From Parapedobacter indicus (lineage in GTDB: Bacteria; Bacteroidota; Bacteroidia; Sphingobacteriales; Sphingobacteriaceae), in contig NZ_FOQO01000004.1 in NCBI RefSeq assembly GCF_900113765.1, positions 367,109 to 431,108 on the forward strand: a DNA stretch of 64,000 nucleotides. Reading direction: 5' to 3'. The translations under genes were made by a program, and so were the position numbers. A model generated the notes under the pieces. It searched no databases and had not been told where the DNA came from. It was given only the letters and a program-made list of their open reading frames with translations. Of the stretch, positions 8,791 through 18,396 are shown piece after piece. Position 1 is the first letter of the stretch. Each line of letters starts with the position of its first letter.

Positions 8791-9387
8791 ATGAAGAATA
8801 AAACAATACGTTTATTTTTTAACTATTTAATCAAAGGCACGTTGGTGACATTGCCCTTGGCCGGTGCGTTGTTTCTAATCGTCTGGATCGTGGCGAGTGT
8901 TGATTCGGCGCTCAACTTAAGTGGCTGGTTTTGGGAAGATGAAGCCGGGAGACCGCTTTACGTACCGGGATTGGGTATTCTCACGGTGATTGTCGTCTTG
9001 GTTGTCGTAGGCATGGTGTTTACCAATGTCGTCACCGAGCCGATTTATAATTGGTTCAACAGCCTTATCAACCGGATTCCGCTGTTTAACACCTTATATT
9101 CGTCCATTAAAGATTTTACAGAAGCGTTTGTCGGAGATGCAAAGAAATTTAATGAACCGGTGCTGGTGGAAGTGAATGAAACCGGATTGAAAAAGATCGG
9201 CTTTCTGACGCAGCGTGACCTCCATAAAATCGGCTTGACGGGTGAAGTAATTGTATATTTCCCGTACTCCTACTCATTCGCCGGACAGGTCGTGATTGTA
9301 AAGACCGAGCGCGTAAAGCCGCTAAACATGAGCGCTACGGACGCCATGAAGCTCGTTGTGTCTGGCGGTGTAAGTGGACTCGAATAA
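8791..9387 (+). CDS. DUF502 family membrane protein
   Basis: The 198-residue protein has two membrane segments (about 10-38, starting FFNYLIKGTLVTLPLAGAL, and about 62-85) followed by a conserved soluble part, TLYSSIKDFTEAF and IGFLTQRDL, typical of DUF502. The family is widespread in bacteria and its biochemical role is not established. The gene starts 41 bases after murF-alr on the same strand, so the two may be one transcript. The proposed ATG is preceded by an AAGGAC-like ribosome binding site. Confidence 0.85.
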   Translation: MKNKTIRLFFNYLIKGTLVTLPLAGALFLIVWIVASVDSALNLSGWFWEDEAGRPLYVPGLGILTVIVVLVVVGMVFTNVVTEPIYNWFNSLINRIPLFNTLYSSIKDFTEAFVGDAKKFNEPVLVEVNETGLKKIGFLTQRDLHKIGLTGEVIVYFPYSYSFAGQVVIVKTERVKPLNMSATDAMKLVVSGGVSGLE

Positions 9388-9410
9388 GGCAGGCCGTACT
9401 TGCTTGCCTT
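9386..9410. terminator. Weak hairpin between convergent genes
   Basis: AAGGCAGGC (9386-9394) and GCTTGCCTT (9402-9410) form a 9-bp stem with one G-T pair directly after the DUF502 stop. There is no T-run, so termination is only a guess. Confidence 0.4.
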
Positions 9411-9434
9411 ACTTGACTATGAGAAACTAACTAC

Positions 9435-10427
9435 TTACGATAGCACTTCCTTGAGTATGCGATAAGACTTTAATCTTGCCCCTTGGTCATAAATGTTGCC
9501 CGTAGTCATGAGCTCATCGATGCCGGTTTCTGTCACGAATCTTGAAAGCTGCGATGCCAAAGTTCCCGCCCCCCCAATGAACGTACAGGCGGTCATTTGC
9601 TTGACGGCATTTTCGACATCCGGCGACCAATACGGATCCATGGAGGGCACCGGTGGCTGCAGAGGTTTACGTGTGTTGGTCACAATTCCTAGAAACATGC
9701 GGTACATGCTTGTGGCCAATACATGAGCTTCTTCATCCGTGTCGGCAGCGATCACATTCACACAGGCAAGGACATAAGGTTTGTCTAATTGGGCCGATGG
9801 TTTGAAGTGCTCACGATAGATGGAAATCGCAGTGCGGAACTGCGCCGGTGCAAAATGTGCGGCAAACGCATAAGGTAGGCCCATCTCTGCGGCCAGATAA
9901 GCGCTATCGGTGCTCGAACCCAATATCCAGATCGGAATATTTAGCCCTTCACCCGGAAATGCGCGGACGCGTCCATCACTATTGTCATTGCCAAAATATA
10001 GCTGCAGTTCCTTGACGTCCGACGGAAAATGATAGGCAGTATTCAGGTTGTTACGGCGCAGTGCCATGGCGGTCAGCTGATCGGTGCCGGGTGCCCGGCC
10101 CAACCCGAGATCAATACGCCCTGGGTATAAGGTTTCCAATGTGCCGAACTGCTCGGCAATGGCCAAAGGCGCATGGTTCGGCAACATGATCCCTCCGGAT
10201 CCCACGCGTATCTGTGTTGTTTTATCCGCTACGTGACCGATAAGGACAGACGTTGCCGAACTGGCAATGTATTCCATATTGTGATGTTCCGCGAGCCAGA
10301 TCCGCTCGTAGCCCAACTGTTCTGCCAGGCGGGCAATTTCTACCGTACGGGCAATCGCCGTTGCGGCATTCCCTCCTTCGATGATTACGGAAAGATCCAA
10401 TGCTGAAAGCTTGAGTTGTTTAGCCAT
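9435..10427 (-). CDS. LLM-class flavin-dependent oxidoreductase (luciferase-like)
   Basis: The 330-residue protein has the bacterial-luciferase-like TIM-barrel pattern: [53 protein letters not shown] and [19 protein letters not shown]. Such enzymes use reduced FMN or F420, and this subgroup (MsnO8-like) probably uses FMN. The substrate is unknown. The gene stands alone and is convergent with the DUF502 gene. A promoter-like TAATTTG lies about 7 bases before the ATG, one base short of the TAnnTTTG consensus, which would give a very short leader. Confidence 0.88.
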   Translation of the reverse strand: MAKQLKLSALDLSVIIEGGNAATAIARTVEIARLAEQLGYERIWLAEHHNMEYIASSATSVLIGHVADKTTQIRVGSGGIMLPNHAPLAIAEQFGTLETLYPGRIDLGLGRAPGTDQLTAMALRRNNLNTAYHFPSDVKELQLYFGNDNSDGRVRAFPGEGLNIPIWILGSSTDSAYLAAEMGLPYAFAAHFAPAQFRTAISIYREHFKPSAQLDKPYVLACVNVIAADTDEEAHVLATSMYRMFLGIVTNTRKPLQPPVPSMDPYWSPDVENAVKQMTACTFIGGAGTLASQLSRFVTETGIDELMTTGNIYDQGARLKSYRILKEVLS

Positions 10428-10470
10428 GCATGCAAATTACCACATTGCACCCCTGGGAAGCAAGGCGGCT

Positions 10471-11652
10471 TCAGCATTTTGATGCAAAGATGACTAAAAG
10501 CTGGCCATCCTTCCCCGTGCAGAAAAATAGATGTTCATCACCCCCATCACGGATCCGGTGGCGCTGACGCAGTGCGTCTACTTTTAACGGAAAATTCCGG
10601 GTGCTGACCGCTGCCTGAATAGGAAACTTACTTTTCTTAAAATCAGCGTATTGAAGCACCTTATCCACATCATACGTTTTACCAATAAAATCAGCTATCC
10701 GTTGAGACGACGTGTAGAGATGAGTATGTGGATGCAGCTTGCGAATGCCATAATGCTGCGAAATGAATTTGAAAGCACCCGATTTCAGCAGCGCTGCGTC
10801 GGGTTCATACAGGTATTTTTCGGGATCACCCAATTCGGCGACCGCTGATTTTTCCGTGGTTATATCGAGCCTAAGTGTACCGATACTGCTAGTTTGCAGC
10901 GCTGCGACAACGAGCTGAGGGATACCGTCAAATCCGCGGGTACGGACAAACAGCAATTCCTTACATTCGTTGTCAACACTGACGATGTGTATTTCGCTGA
11001 CTTCGCGCAGCTGTTCCAGTGCCGCCGAGATATCGAGTAGTGGAGCGCATTTAATGACGTTTTTTTTTGCCTTTTGCAGTAACCCATCCTGCGCTGCTAC
11101 CACATCCGGTTCGCAATCTTCCAACCGGAAGACCTTACGCTGTGCAACACGCCGCGAAGGATCTACGTAGATGCAGTCGAAATTATCAGCGGGTCGTTCT
11201 GTCAGATAGGCCATACCATCGGACACGACAAAATCGATGTTAGTTGCTCCCAATTGAGAAGCATTATACCGGGCTATCTGTGAAAGCGCTTTATTTGTTT
11301 CGCAGTGGACCACTGCTCTTGCTATGCGAGAAAAAAAGAATGCATCCACCCCCATACCACCGGTGAGGTCGGCAACGCGCTGCCCCGGCTGAATCAAGGT
11401 TGCCTTGTAGCTGGCGGTGGACTCAGAGGAGGCTTGCTCTATCGAAATCTTTTCGGGATAGTAAATAGACGGTGTTTCATACCAGTGCGGCAGTTTTTTC
11501 CGACACCGCTGACGGGCGTCGAGTTGTTGGGCAAGCTCCAGCGATGACACTGCCGGAAATGGACTCTTCCGCAATGCGACATCGGCGGGCGGCGCCGCTT
11601 CATGCTCCCGCAGGTAATGCTGTACTTCTGGAGTCAGAATATGTGAATTCAT
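10471..11652 (-). CDS. Class I SAM methyltransferase with THUMP-like C-terminal domain
   Basis: The 393-residue protein has an N-terminal helical part, then a Rossmann methyltransferase core with SAM motif VADLTGGMGVDAFFFS and acidic loop VHCETNKAL, followed by DCIYVDPSRR, which recalls the (D/N)PP(Y/F) motif. The C-terminal region (from about 310, KFISQHYGIRKLHPHTHLY) fits the THUMP-like domain of this family. The target is probably RNA, but it is unproven. The gene follows the pyruvyl transferase gene by 9 bases and forms the last gene of a three-gene minus-strand unit headed by the cysteine desulfurase. Confidence 0.82.
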   Translation of the reverse strand: MNSHILTPEVQHYLREHEAAPPADVALRKSPFPAVSSLELAQQLDARQRCRKKLPHWYETPSIYYPEKISIEQASSESTASYKATLIQPGQRVADLTGGMGVDAFFFSRIARAVVHCETNKALSQIARYNASQLGATNIDFVVSDGMAYLTERPADNFDCIYVDPSRRVAQRKVFRLEDCEPDVVAAQDGLLQKAKKNVIKCAPLLDISAALEQLREVSEIHIVSVDNECKELLFVRTRGFDGIPQLVVAALQTSSIGTLRLDITTEKSAVAELGDPEKYLYEPDAALLKSGAFKFISQHYGIRKLHPHTHLYTSSQRIADFIGKTYDVDKVLQYADFKKSKFPIQAAVSTRNFPLKVDALRQRHRIRDGGDEHLFFCTGKDGQLLVIFASKC

Positions 11653-11661
11653 GCGTGTTGT

Positions 11662-12867
11662 TTATCCGTGCAGCACCAAACGCTTTATACGTAAAAAAGA
11701 GTCCTCTGCAGCCTGGATTTGTTGTTCTCGTGATTGATTAAGCGATGCGGAGTCCACGCCAATCGCCTTTTCGAATCCTTCGCGCAACTCCTCCAAGGAA
11801 ACGGTGTGATTGATACCCTCTACGCCCCATGTTTGCAGGTAGCTATTGAGTTTACGTACAGTCAAACCGACATAAGGCACCGCATAACTCATTGCAGTAA
11901 TGGCGCCATGCAGGCTGGTGCCCATGTAGGCCTTAGCGTGGGCAATCAGGTACATAATATCCCAGATTGTCACCTCATCAAAAACGGTACACGGATGTTT
12001 CAGCAATGGAGCGATGCGCTGGAGCGCCAGGTGGTCATCGTGGTTGAGTGCTTTTCCGATCGGACAAAAGCAAAGGTGGACATCCGGATGTCGTTCAACA
12101 AGAGCATCCAACTGCTGCGCGATCCGCAGCTCGTTATTTTTCGCATGGTTGTTTTTAATTTGAAAAAACAGATAGGTTCCCTGTCTTTCAGCCACATATT
12201 GCCCAATCTGTGGAGAAACCCGACCAGCAAGTATCGGACCCGGATAAAACTTGGACATCAGGATGGCTGAATCGGGATACATCGATGTTCGCACACCCTG
12301 AGCTGCCAAGTTACGCTGCGTCGCCTCATCCCGAACTGCAAAATAATCCACATGGCGTAATTTGTCTCCCAAACCCGGGAACCGATCGAAAATCGCAGGA
12401 TCCAATTCAGAGCCGCCGAGTGAATTGAAAATAACGTTGTCTACACCCTGAAAGTCCGAAGAGGTGAATACAAAAGGAAGGTCGGTCTGCCCATGCAATA
12501 CCCGCTTGGCAAACGCATTCAAATCGAATACCTTACTGATACGGTGATGAAAACGGTGGGTACGCTTAAACACATTATTTAGTGCCAAGAGCAAAGAACT
12601 CCAGGTAACCGCCACCGCTTCGCCTCCGGCCACAATGATACTTGTATGTTCCCGGCCCTCGTTGCACCGGCGATAGAACGCCCGGATGTCTTCCGTCGGC
12701 TTGCCGCCCAATTCGCTTAGATTGCTGTTGATAATACCGAAAAATGACGCATCAAACGGTTGTCCATACGTGTGGAGTTGCGCCTCGATAACCAACGGAA
12801 ACAGCAGGTCTCCGTAATTGAAACGATCGAATGCTCCGACGATTAAAACATTGCTTTTTGTTGCCAA
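11662..12867 (-). CDS. Polysaccharide pyruvyl transferase family protein
   Basis: The 401-residue protein has the family's N-terminal NVLIVGAFDRFNYGDLLFP (nucleotide-binding fold with the FNYGD motif) and a C-terminal MGTSLHGAITAMSYAVPYVG, the conserved S-L-H-G-A signature. Members transfer pyruvate to sugars of surface polysaccharides such as colanic acid or secondary wall polymers, but this copy is not in a polysaccharide cluster. It probably starts with TTG at 12867 because no ATG fits the conserved N-terminus. It sits 32 bases downstream of the cysteine desulfurase gene. Confidence 0.82.
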   Translation of the reverse strand: MATKSNVLIVGAFDRFNYGDLLFPLVIEAQLHTYGQPFDASFFGIINSNLSELGGKPTEDIRAFYRRCNEGREHTSIIVAGGEAVAVTWSSLLLALNNVFKRTHRFHHRISKVFDLNAFAKRVLHGQTDLPFVFTSSDFQGVDNVIFNSLGGSELDPAIFDRFPGLGDKLRHVDYFAVRDEATQRNLAAQGVRTSMYPDSAILMSKFYPGPILAGRVSPQIGQYVAERQGTYLFFQIKNNHAKNNELRIAQQLDALVERHPDVHLCFCPIGKALNHDDHLALQRIAPLLKHPCTVFDEVTIWDIMYLIAHAKAYMGTSLHGAITAMSYAVPYVGLTVRKLNSYLQTWGVEGINHTVSLEELREGFEKAIGVDSASLNQSREQQIQAAEDSFLRIKRLVLHG

Positions 12868-12899
12868 TATACGAGTGTTTTATATGAGTAACGAATCAT

Positions 12900-14087
12900 T
12901 CAGTTAACCAGTCCCGATTCATGCAACTGCCAGATGGGCGAAGCTGCCCGCAGCTTGCTGACGCTTGCCGTAACCTGTGCGACGCAGGCACGGATATCAG
13001 CGGGGGTATTAAACCGTCCCAGGCTAAACCGGATGGAAGCGTGTGCATCCGCATCTGAAAGCCCCATTGCTTTCAGTACGTGAGAAGGATCCCGTGTGCC
13101 GCTTACGCATGCCGATCCGGATGCCAGCGCAATGTCAGGCACACTGACCATCACCTGATCGGCCTTGAGATGCTTGAACGCGATGTTGCTGACATTCGGC
13201 AACCTGGCTGTGCCCATCCCGTTTACGAAAGTCGCAGGTAATGCCATCAATCCCTTCTCCAGTTTATCGCGTAACGTTGCCAGCCGCAGCGAATCCGTAG
13301 CCACCTCCTGTCCCGCAAGTGCCGCTGCTTCTCCAAACCCAACAATACCCGGTACATTCAACGTCCCCGCTCGAAGTTTATTTTCCTGGCTCCCACCATG
13401 CAGCAGCACACCGGTCTGAATACGTTTTCGTCTGCGCCTGACGTAGAGCGCCCCCACTCCTTTCGGCCCATAAAGTTTGTGAGCACTCAGGCAAAGTAGG
13501 TCTATCGCTATTTCCCCTACGTTTATTGGCACTTTACCTGCTGCTTGCGTAGCATCACAGAAGAACAACACATCGTGGCTTGCGGTAATTTTCGCAATGT
13601 CTTGCACGGGATGCAATACACCGGTTTCATTGTTGGCGTGCATCAATGCAACCAATACGGTGTCTGGTCGAATAGCTGCCTCCAGCCCTTTCAAGTCTAA
13701 TGCCCCCTCCCTGGATACGGGTAAATACGTAACCTCGGCGCCCCGCTTTTCCAAGTAGGCAAAGGTATCCAGCACGGCCTTGTGTTCTGTCTGACATGTG
13801 ATGAAATGCCGACCCTTGGTCCGGTACCGCTCAAACACGCCCTTTAATACCATGTTAATAGCTTCGGTAGCCCCCGATGTGAAAGTGATTTCCTTAGAAC
13901 TAGCCCCGATGAACGAAGCCACTTGCTCCCGTGCATTTTCCACTGCTGCGGCAGCTGTCCGGCCCGCCCGGTGGGTTACACTGGACGCATTGGCAAACTG
14001 AGTAGTTAAATACGGCATCATCGCCTCCAACACCCGCGGATCGAGTGGTGTAGTCGCATTGTTGTCGAGGTATATGAGCCTATCCAT
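12900..14087 (-). CDS. Cysteine desulfurase (IscS/NifS family)
   Basis: This 395-residue PLP enzyme removes sulfur from L-cysteine for iron-sulfur clusters or tRNA thiolation. Visible signatures are YLDNNATTPLDPRV at the start, CQTEHKAVLD (the His near PLP), CLSAHKLYGPKGVGALYV (Lys forming the PLP aldimine) and ALASGSACVSGTRDPSHVL, whose Cys receives the persulfide. The long loop around that Cys places it with the IscS/NifS group rather than SufS. No scaffold gene is adjacent. ATG at 14087 agrees with the conserved start. It heads a unit with the pyruvyl transferase and methyltransferase genes. Confidence 0.93.
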   Translation of the reverse strand: MDRLIYLDNNATTPLDPRVLEAMMPYLTTQFANASSVTHRAGRTAAAAVENAREQVASFIGASSKEITFTSGATEAINMVLKGVFERYRTKGRHFITCQTEHKAVLDTFAYLEKRGAEVTYLPVSREGALDLKGLEAAIRPDTVLVALMHANNETGVLHPVQDIAKITASHDVLFFCDATQAAGKVPINVGEIAIDLLCLSAHKLYGPKGVGALYVRRRRKRIQTGVLLHGGSQENKLRAGTLNVPGIVGFGEAAALAGQEVATDSLRLATLRDKLEKGLMALPATFVNGMGTARLPNVSNIAFKHLKADQVMVSVPDIALASGSACVSGTRDPSHVLKAMGLSDADAHASIRFSLGRFNTPADIRACVAQVTASVSKLRAASPIWQLHESGLVN

Positions 14088-14234
14088 GTTGCGAATTTAT
14101 AAACAATTTTAGCGTAACACTTGTTCTCTCTTCATAACTTTACATAAAAATAGTGAATAAGACGAAACCGATCGGATTAAAACAATCATTAAGGGTCTCT
14201 ATTTCACCATTGAAACTAAAATTAATTAACGCAT

Positions 14235-14651
14235 ATGAAATTTACCAGAAAGGCAAGTGCCAGTTGGCAGGGCACCGGAAAGGACGGAAAAGGAACCATT
14301 AACACCCAAAGCACCGTACTGGATCAAACCCCCTACTCGTATAAGACCCGGTTTGAGGACGGTATAGGGACTAATCCCGAAGAACTGATCGGCGCAGCAC
14401 ACGCAGGCTGTTTCACGATGCAACTGAGTTTTCTTCTCAGTGAAAAGGGATACGAGCCAACCAGCTTGGATACCGAGGCCAAGGTAACCTTTGAAGACGG
14501 CAGCATTACTTCGGTACACCTGGATCTCAAAGGTGAGGTGGCTGGTATCTCCGAATCTGAGTTCAGGGAAATCGCACAAAAAGCGAAGGAAATCTGCCCC
14601 ATATCCAAATTACTGAATACGACCATTGAGTTAAGCACGGCTTTGGCTTAG
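14235..14651 (+). CDS. OsmC family peroxiredoxin
   Basis: The 138-residue protein has the OsmC pattern: TNPEELIGAAHAGCFTMQLSF includes the first active-site Cys (about residue 60), and AKEICPISKLLN holds the second (about 120). OsmC proteins reduce organic hydroperoxides with these paired Cys residues. The first residues MKFTRKASASWQGTGKDGKG are usual for the osmotically inducible OsmC subgroup. It is monocistronic, divergent from the desulfurase gene and followed by tRNA-Thr. Confidence 0.92.
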   Translation: MKFTRKASASWQGTGKDGKGTINTQSTVLDQTPYSYKTRFEDGIGTNPEELIGAAHAGCFTMQLSFLLSEKGYEPTSLDTEAKVTFEDGSITSVHLDLKGEVAGISESEFREIAQKAKEICPISKLLNTTIELSTALA

Positions 14652-14684
14652 AAGCGCGGACTACGCAAAAAAATGTTGCAATAT

Positions 14685-14715
14685 TTTGTAATTGCAGGGT
14701 ATCGCTATATATTTG
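14685..14715 (+). promoter_or_regulatory. Promoter of tRNA-Thr
   Basis: TTTG (14685-14688), 19 bases, TATATTTG (14708-14715): both boxes match the Bacteroidota consensus perfectly. The tRNA starts 22 bases downstream. Confidence 0.88.
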
Positions 14716-14736
14716 CATCCGCAAAAAAACTCAATA

Positions 14737-14809
<73 letters not shown>

Positions 14810-14826
14810 CACCCATAAAAAGAAAA

Positions 14827-14857
14827 GGTGTATCGAAATCAGGTACACCTTTTTTTT
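14827..14857 (+). terminator. Terminator after tRNA-Thr
   Basis: GGTGTA (14827-14832) pairs with TACACC (14844-14849), followed by eight T. Confidence 0.88.
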
Positions 14858-15250
14858 GATAAACGCCGAATATCCCTTGAAAGCCAGCTTTGGAATAAAT
14901 ATTTTCGATTTCTGTTTAATTATGGCTATCGCATACAGAAGATGGTTAAATTCATCGGTTGAAAAAACTATTCAATCTTTTTCTATTTTTTTAATAAGTT
15001 ATTATTAATTTTGGTTTTTATTAAAATGTCATCATACTATATTGATGATCAATGTAGAACCCTAATGAAACACTAAATGGAAAAATAGAAACACCAAACA
15101 AACACACACATTCGCAACACACACATTCACAACACGCATTAGCGAAAAACTAATTTTCTTATAAAAAGCTAGCTAATAGCTAAAACGCTTTAGTATAAAT
15201 CTAAAATTTGTTGATCGCAAGAGTAATTATAAACAATTAAAACCAACTAA
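14858..15250. other. Long untranslated region before the first susC
   Basis: The stretch holds no credible gene. At 15103-15140 there are about two and a half imperfect copies of a CATTCRCAACACA unit with a period near 15. An imperfect promoter-like TAAAATTTG lies close to 15200, with one base too many between TA and TTTG. A long leader is plausible. Confidence 0.5.
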
Positions 15251-18200
15251 ATGAGACGTATAACGTTTGTCAGTAGCATGGCTATGCTGTTCACCATTGG
15301 TGGATCGCTGTATGGCAATCAGGCAATGGCTTCTTCTTTTCACGTGACGACCGCAAAAAGCGGTTACACTTCAGTCAATCAACAACACACGATAAGCGGC
15401 ATTGTAACCAGCGGGACCGACCAGGCTCCCTTACCCGGCGTTTCAGTCGTCGTAAAAGGCACTCAAAAGGGTGCCACTACCAACGAGCAGGGGCAGTATA
15501 CGATAGAAGCCGAGGTTGGCGATGTATTGGTATATAGTTTTATCGGATATACCAGCACAGAACAAACGGTGGGCAATCAGTTGCAACTGAACGTAGTGTT
15601 ACAGGAAGATGCCCAGGCGCTAGAAGAGGTGGTTGTAGTAGGTTACGGTACGATGCGCAAGTCTGACGTAACGGGTTCTATTTCCATCGCTAAAGGCGAG
15701 GACATGATCAAGGCACAGAATTTCAGCGCATTGGATAACCTTCGCGGTAAAGCTGCGGGAGTGAACATCTTCTCGAACTCCAGCCAACCGGGTGCCTATG
15801 CAAACCGCGTGGTCATTCGCGGTACGGCTACCATCAATTCTTCATCTAACCCATTATATGTAGTGGATGGCGTTGTGATGGAAGACTTCCAATTGATTAA
15901 CCCGAATGATATCGAACGCATTGAAGTGCTGAAAGATGCGTCATCGGCCGCTATATATGGAGCACGTGGCGCAAACGGCGTCATCCTGGTCACGACCAAA
16001 CGAGGTAGCAAAGATGGGCGGAAAACGGTTAGTTACCAGGGATCCGTCGGCTTTAGCTCGCCGCAGCGATTCATGAAAGTGCTGGATGCAAACCAATGGG
16101 TAGAAGCTTTTATGACCGGTTTGGAAAACGAAAATACGTACCAAGGAAAATCCTGGTCGTTGGACAAAACGGACTGGTTCAACGATCCCACCTATTTTGA
16201 TAGCAACGGCAATCCACTGTACAACACCCATTGGCAGGAAGAAGCGACCCGCACCGGTGTAACACACAACCATCAATTGAATATCCAGCAAGGGGATGAA
16301 AAATCGTCAACCGGTGCGTTTTTAAACTATACCGATCAACAAGGCATTGTTAACAACACGTACAGCAAGCGGATCAACGGTAAATTGGCGTACGATTCCA
16401 AACCGCTGGATTGGTTGTCGACCAGTGTAAACCTGTTGGTAAACCATACCTGGGGTCGCTATACGCCGGAGGATGGTGGGGGTCAGGATGCCAGAAGAAC
16501 CATGATCGAAATGCTACCCTGGCTTCCGATCTATCAGCCAGACGGGCAATATACTTCTTCTTCTTCCTCATCGATAACCGATGTATTGGGCTTCGAAGGC
16601 ATGTCCAATCCCGTTGCCATCCTGGATAAGCAAAAACGCATGCGCTACAATACACAGATTTTCGGAAACGCTGCCTTGACATTCCATTTGGCAGATGGGC
16701 TGGACTTAAAGACTCAATTCGGGGTCGATGCTCACCGAAAAGACTACAAAGGCTATTCTTCGATTATACTGAACAACATATCCCGGCCAAATGGTTGGGC
16801 TGAAATCCAGCACACCAATACGTTTTACTGGCAGGAAGAAACCTACCTGACCTATAATAAGTCATTCGATAAACACCGCATCAATGCGATGGCAGGGCTT
16901 TCATGGCAGGAGCGTACGTACGGTTATGATGCTTCACGTACCGAAGGATTCTCCGATGATTTTTATGAATGGAATAACATGGGAGTGGGAAGAACGCCTT
17001 CATCGCCGTCGTCCGACTGGGATCAATGGCGAATGAACTCCTATTTTCTACGCGCCGCGTATTCGTACAATGACCGGTATTCGCTTACCCTTACCGGACG
17101 CTATGATGGGTCGTCCAAATTCGGAGCCAACAACAAATATGCATTTTTCCCCTCAGCAGGTTTGGCATGGAATGTATCCAACGAAGATTTCATGCAAGAC
17201 AATACTTGGATCAGCAATTTGAAATTGCATACCAGCTATGGCCTAACCGGCAACTCAGAAATCGACCCCTACTCGTCTCTCGCTAATGTGACTGCTGGCA
17301 CGCATTTACTGGATGGCGCACGTGCGCCCTATTCGTACCTTGGCTCCATGTCAAATCCGGATTTGAAATGGGAAAAGACAGGAACGTATGATGTAGGAGT
17401 AGAATTGGGAATCCTGCAAAACAAGCTAAATTTTGACGTGTCTTATTACAACCGGACAACAACCGACCTACTGCTTGCCGCACCGCTTCCTTACGCCACC
17501 GGTTTCTCTTCCGTTATGCGAAATATCGGTTCAGTAAGGAACCAAGGGTTGGATATGATGGTAACGGCTACTCCATTCACCACAAGCGACTTCAACTGGA
17601 ACATCACGCTCAATGCAAATTACAACAAAAACGAAGTATTGAAATTGGGCGAGAACGATGAAGATATTCCGCAGAACAGTTGGGTTGGCGGGCCAAATAG
17701 CATTATCCGCGTAGGCGAGAACCTAAACAGCTTTTACGGCTACAAACGCTACGGCGTTTACACCGTTGAGGATTACGAAGCGGGGGACGCTACACTGGCC
17801 CAGGTGGGAAGAGCCAAACGTTCAACTACACAGGAAATCTTGGGCAAGGGTATGCCTGACTGGACAGGAAGTTTCATCAACACATTCAATTACAAAAACT
17901 TTGACCTGACTGTCGATTTGCAATTTGTATATGGAGTTGAGACCATGCAACAATTCTTCCACTCCACGTACGACCGATTTGGCATCACGAATGGTCTGGA
18001 AACCATCCTGACCGATGCATATAATGGCTCCAACCCCAATACCATGCAGCAAGCCGTTTACCTCACCAACAACGGCCATGCCGGTCAGGACACCAACGTG
18101 GATTCCCAATGGGTTACTGACGGTTCGTACCTGCGTTTCAACGTGCTTCAACTGGGATATACCTTTGATTCCAGCCTGTGCAAAAGATTGGGTATCGCTG

Positions 18201-18376
18201 CGCTTAGGGTTTATGCCAACGCCAATAACCCCTGGTTAATTACCTCCAAAGAATTTCAGGGATACGATCCGGAAGGCACTTCACTGGGAGACTCGAATAA
18301 ATTCGGACAGAATATGGTTTTCTTCTCCTACCCCAGAGCAAAATCGTTTATGTTGGGAATGAATATTACTTTATAA
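15251..18376 (+). CDS. SusC/RagA family TonB-linked outer-membrane protein
   Basis: The 1041-residue protein has a signal peptide (1 to about 28), a carboxypeptidase-regulatory-like domain (about 48-120, ISGIVTSGTDQAPLPGVSV to LNVVLQE), a TonB-box region EEVVVVGYGTMRKSDVTGS, a plug domain with the SusC signature DASSAAIYGARGANGVILV, and a long beta-barrel ending in FMLGMNITL. SusC proteins form the gated channel that moves a glycan or peptide through the outer membrane with the SusD lid. It lacks an N-terminal STN domain, so it is unlikely to signal through a FecR/sigma pair, and none is adjacent. susD starts 20 bases downstream. The ligand is not predictable here. Confidence 0.95.
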   Translation: MRRITFVSSMAMLFTIGGSLYGNQAMASSFHVTTAKSGYTSVNQQHTISGIVTSGTDQAPLPGVSVVVKGTQKGATTNEQGQYTIEAEVGDVLVYSFIGYTSTEQTVGNQLQLNVVLQEDAQALEEVVVVGYGTMRKSDVTGSISIAKGEDMIKAQNFSALDNLRGKAAGVNIFSNSSQPGAYANRVVIRGTATINSSSNPLYVVDGVVMEDFQLINPNDIERIEVLKDASSAAIYGARGANGVILVTTKRGSKDGRKTVSYQGSVGFSSPQRFMKVLDANQWVEAFMTGLENENTYQGKSWSLDKTDWFNDPTYFDSNGNPLYNTHWQEEATRTGVTHNHQLNIQQGDEKSSTGAFLNYTDQQGIVNNTYSKRINGKLAYDSKPLDWLSTSVNLLVNHTWGRYTPEDGGGQDARRTMIEMLPWLPIYQPDGQYTSSSSSSITDVLGFEGMSNPVAILDKQKRMRYNTQIFGNAALTFHLADGLDLKTQFGVDAHRKDYKGYSSIILNNISRPNGWAEIQHTNTFYWQEETYLTYNKSFDKHRINAMAGLSWQERTYGYDASRTEGFSDDFYEWNNMGVGRTPSSPSSDWDQWRMNSYFLRAAYSYNDRYSLTLTGRYDGSSKFGANNKYAFFPSAGLAWNVSNEDFMQDNTWISNLKLHTSYGLTGNSEIDPYSSLANVTAGTHLLDGARAPYSYLGSMSNPDLKWEKTGTYDVGVELGILQNKLNFDVSYYNRTTTDLLLAAPLPYATGFSSVMRNIGSVRNQGLDMMVTATPFTTSDFNWNITLNANYNKNEVLKLGENDEDIPQNSWVGGPNSIIRVGENLNSFYGYKRYGVYTVEDYEAGDATLAQVGRAKRSTTQEILGKGMPDWTGSFINTFNYKNFDLTVDLQFVYGVETMQQFFHSTYDRFGITNGLETILTDAYNGSNPNTMQQAVYLTNNGHAGQDTNVDSQWVTDGSYLRFNVLQLGYTFDSSLCKRLGIAALRVYANANNPWLITSKEFQGYDPEGTSLGDSNKFGQNMVFFSYPRAKSFMLGMNITL

Positions 18377-18396
18377 TCCATAAGAGAGACGTTATT

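Noticed and set aside
15103..15140. Short imperfect tandem repeats before the first susC, as a CRISPR-like or regulatory array
   Set aside because: Only about two and a half units of 13-15 bases without spacers; low-complexity sequence is the simpler explanation. No CRISPR array was seen anywhere.
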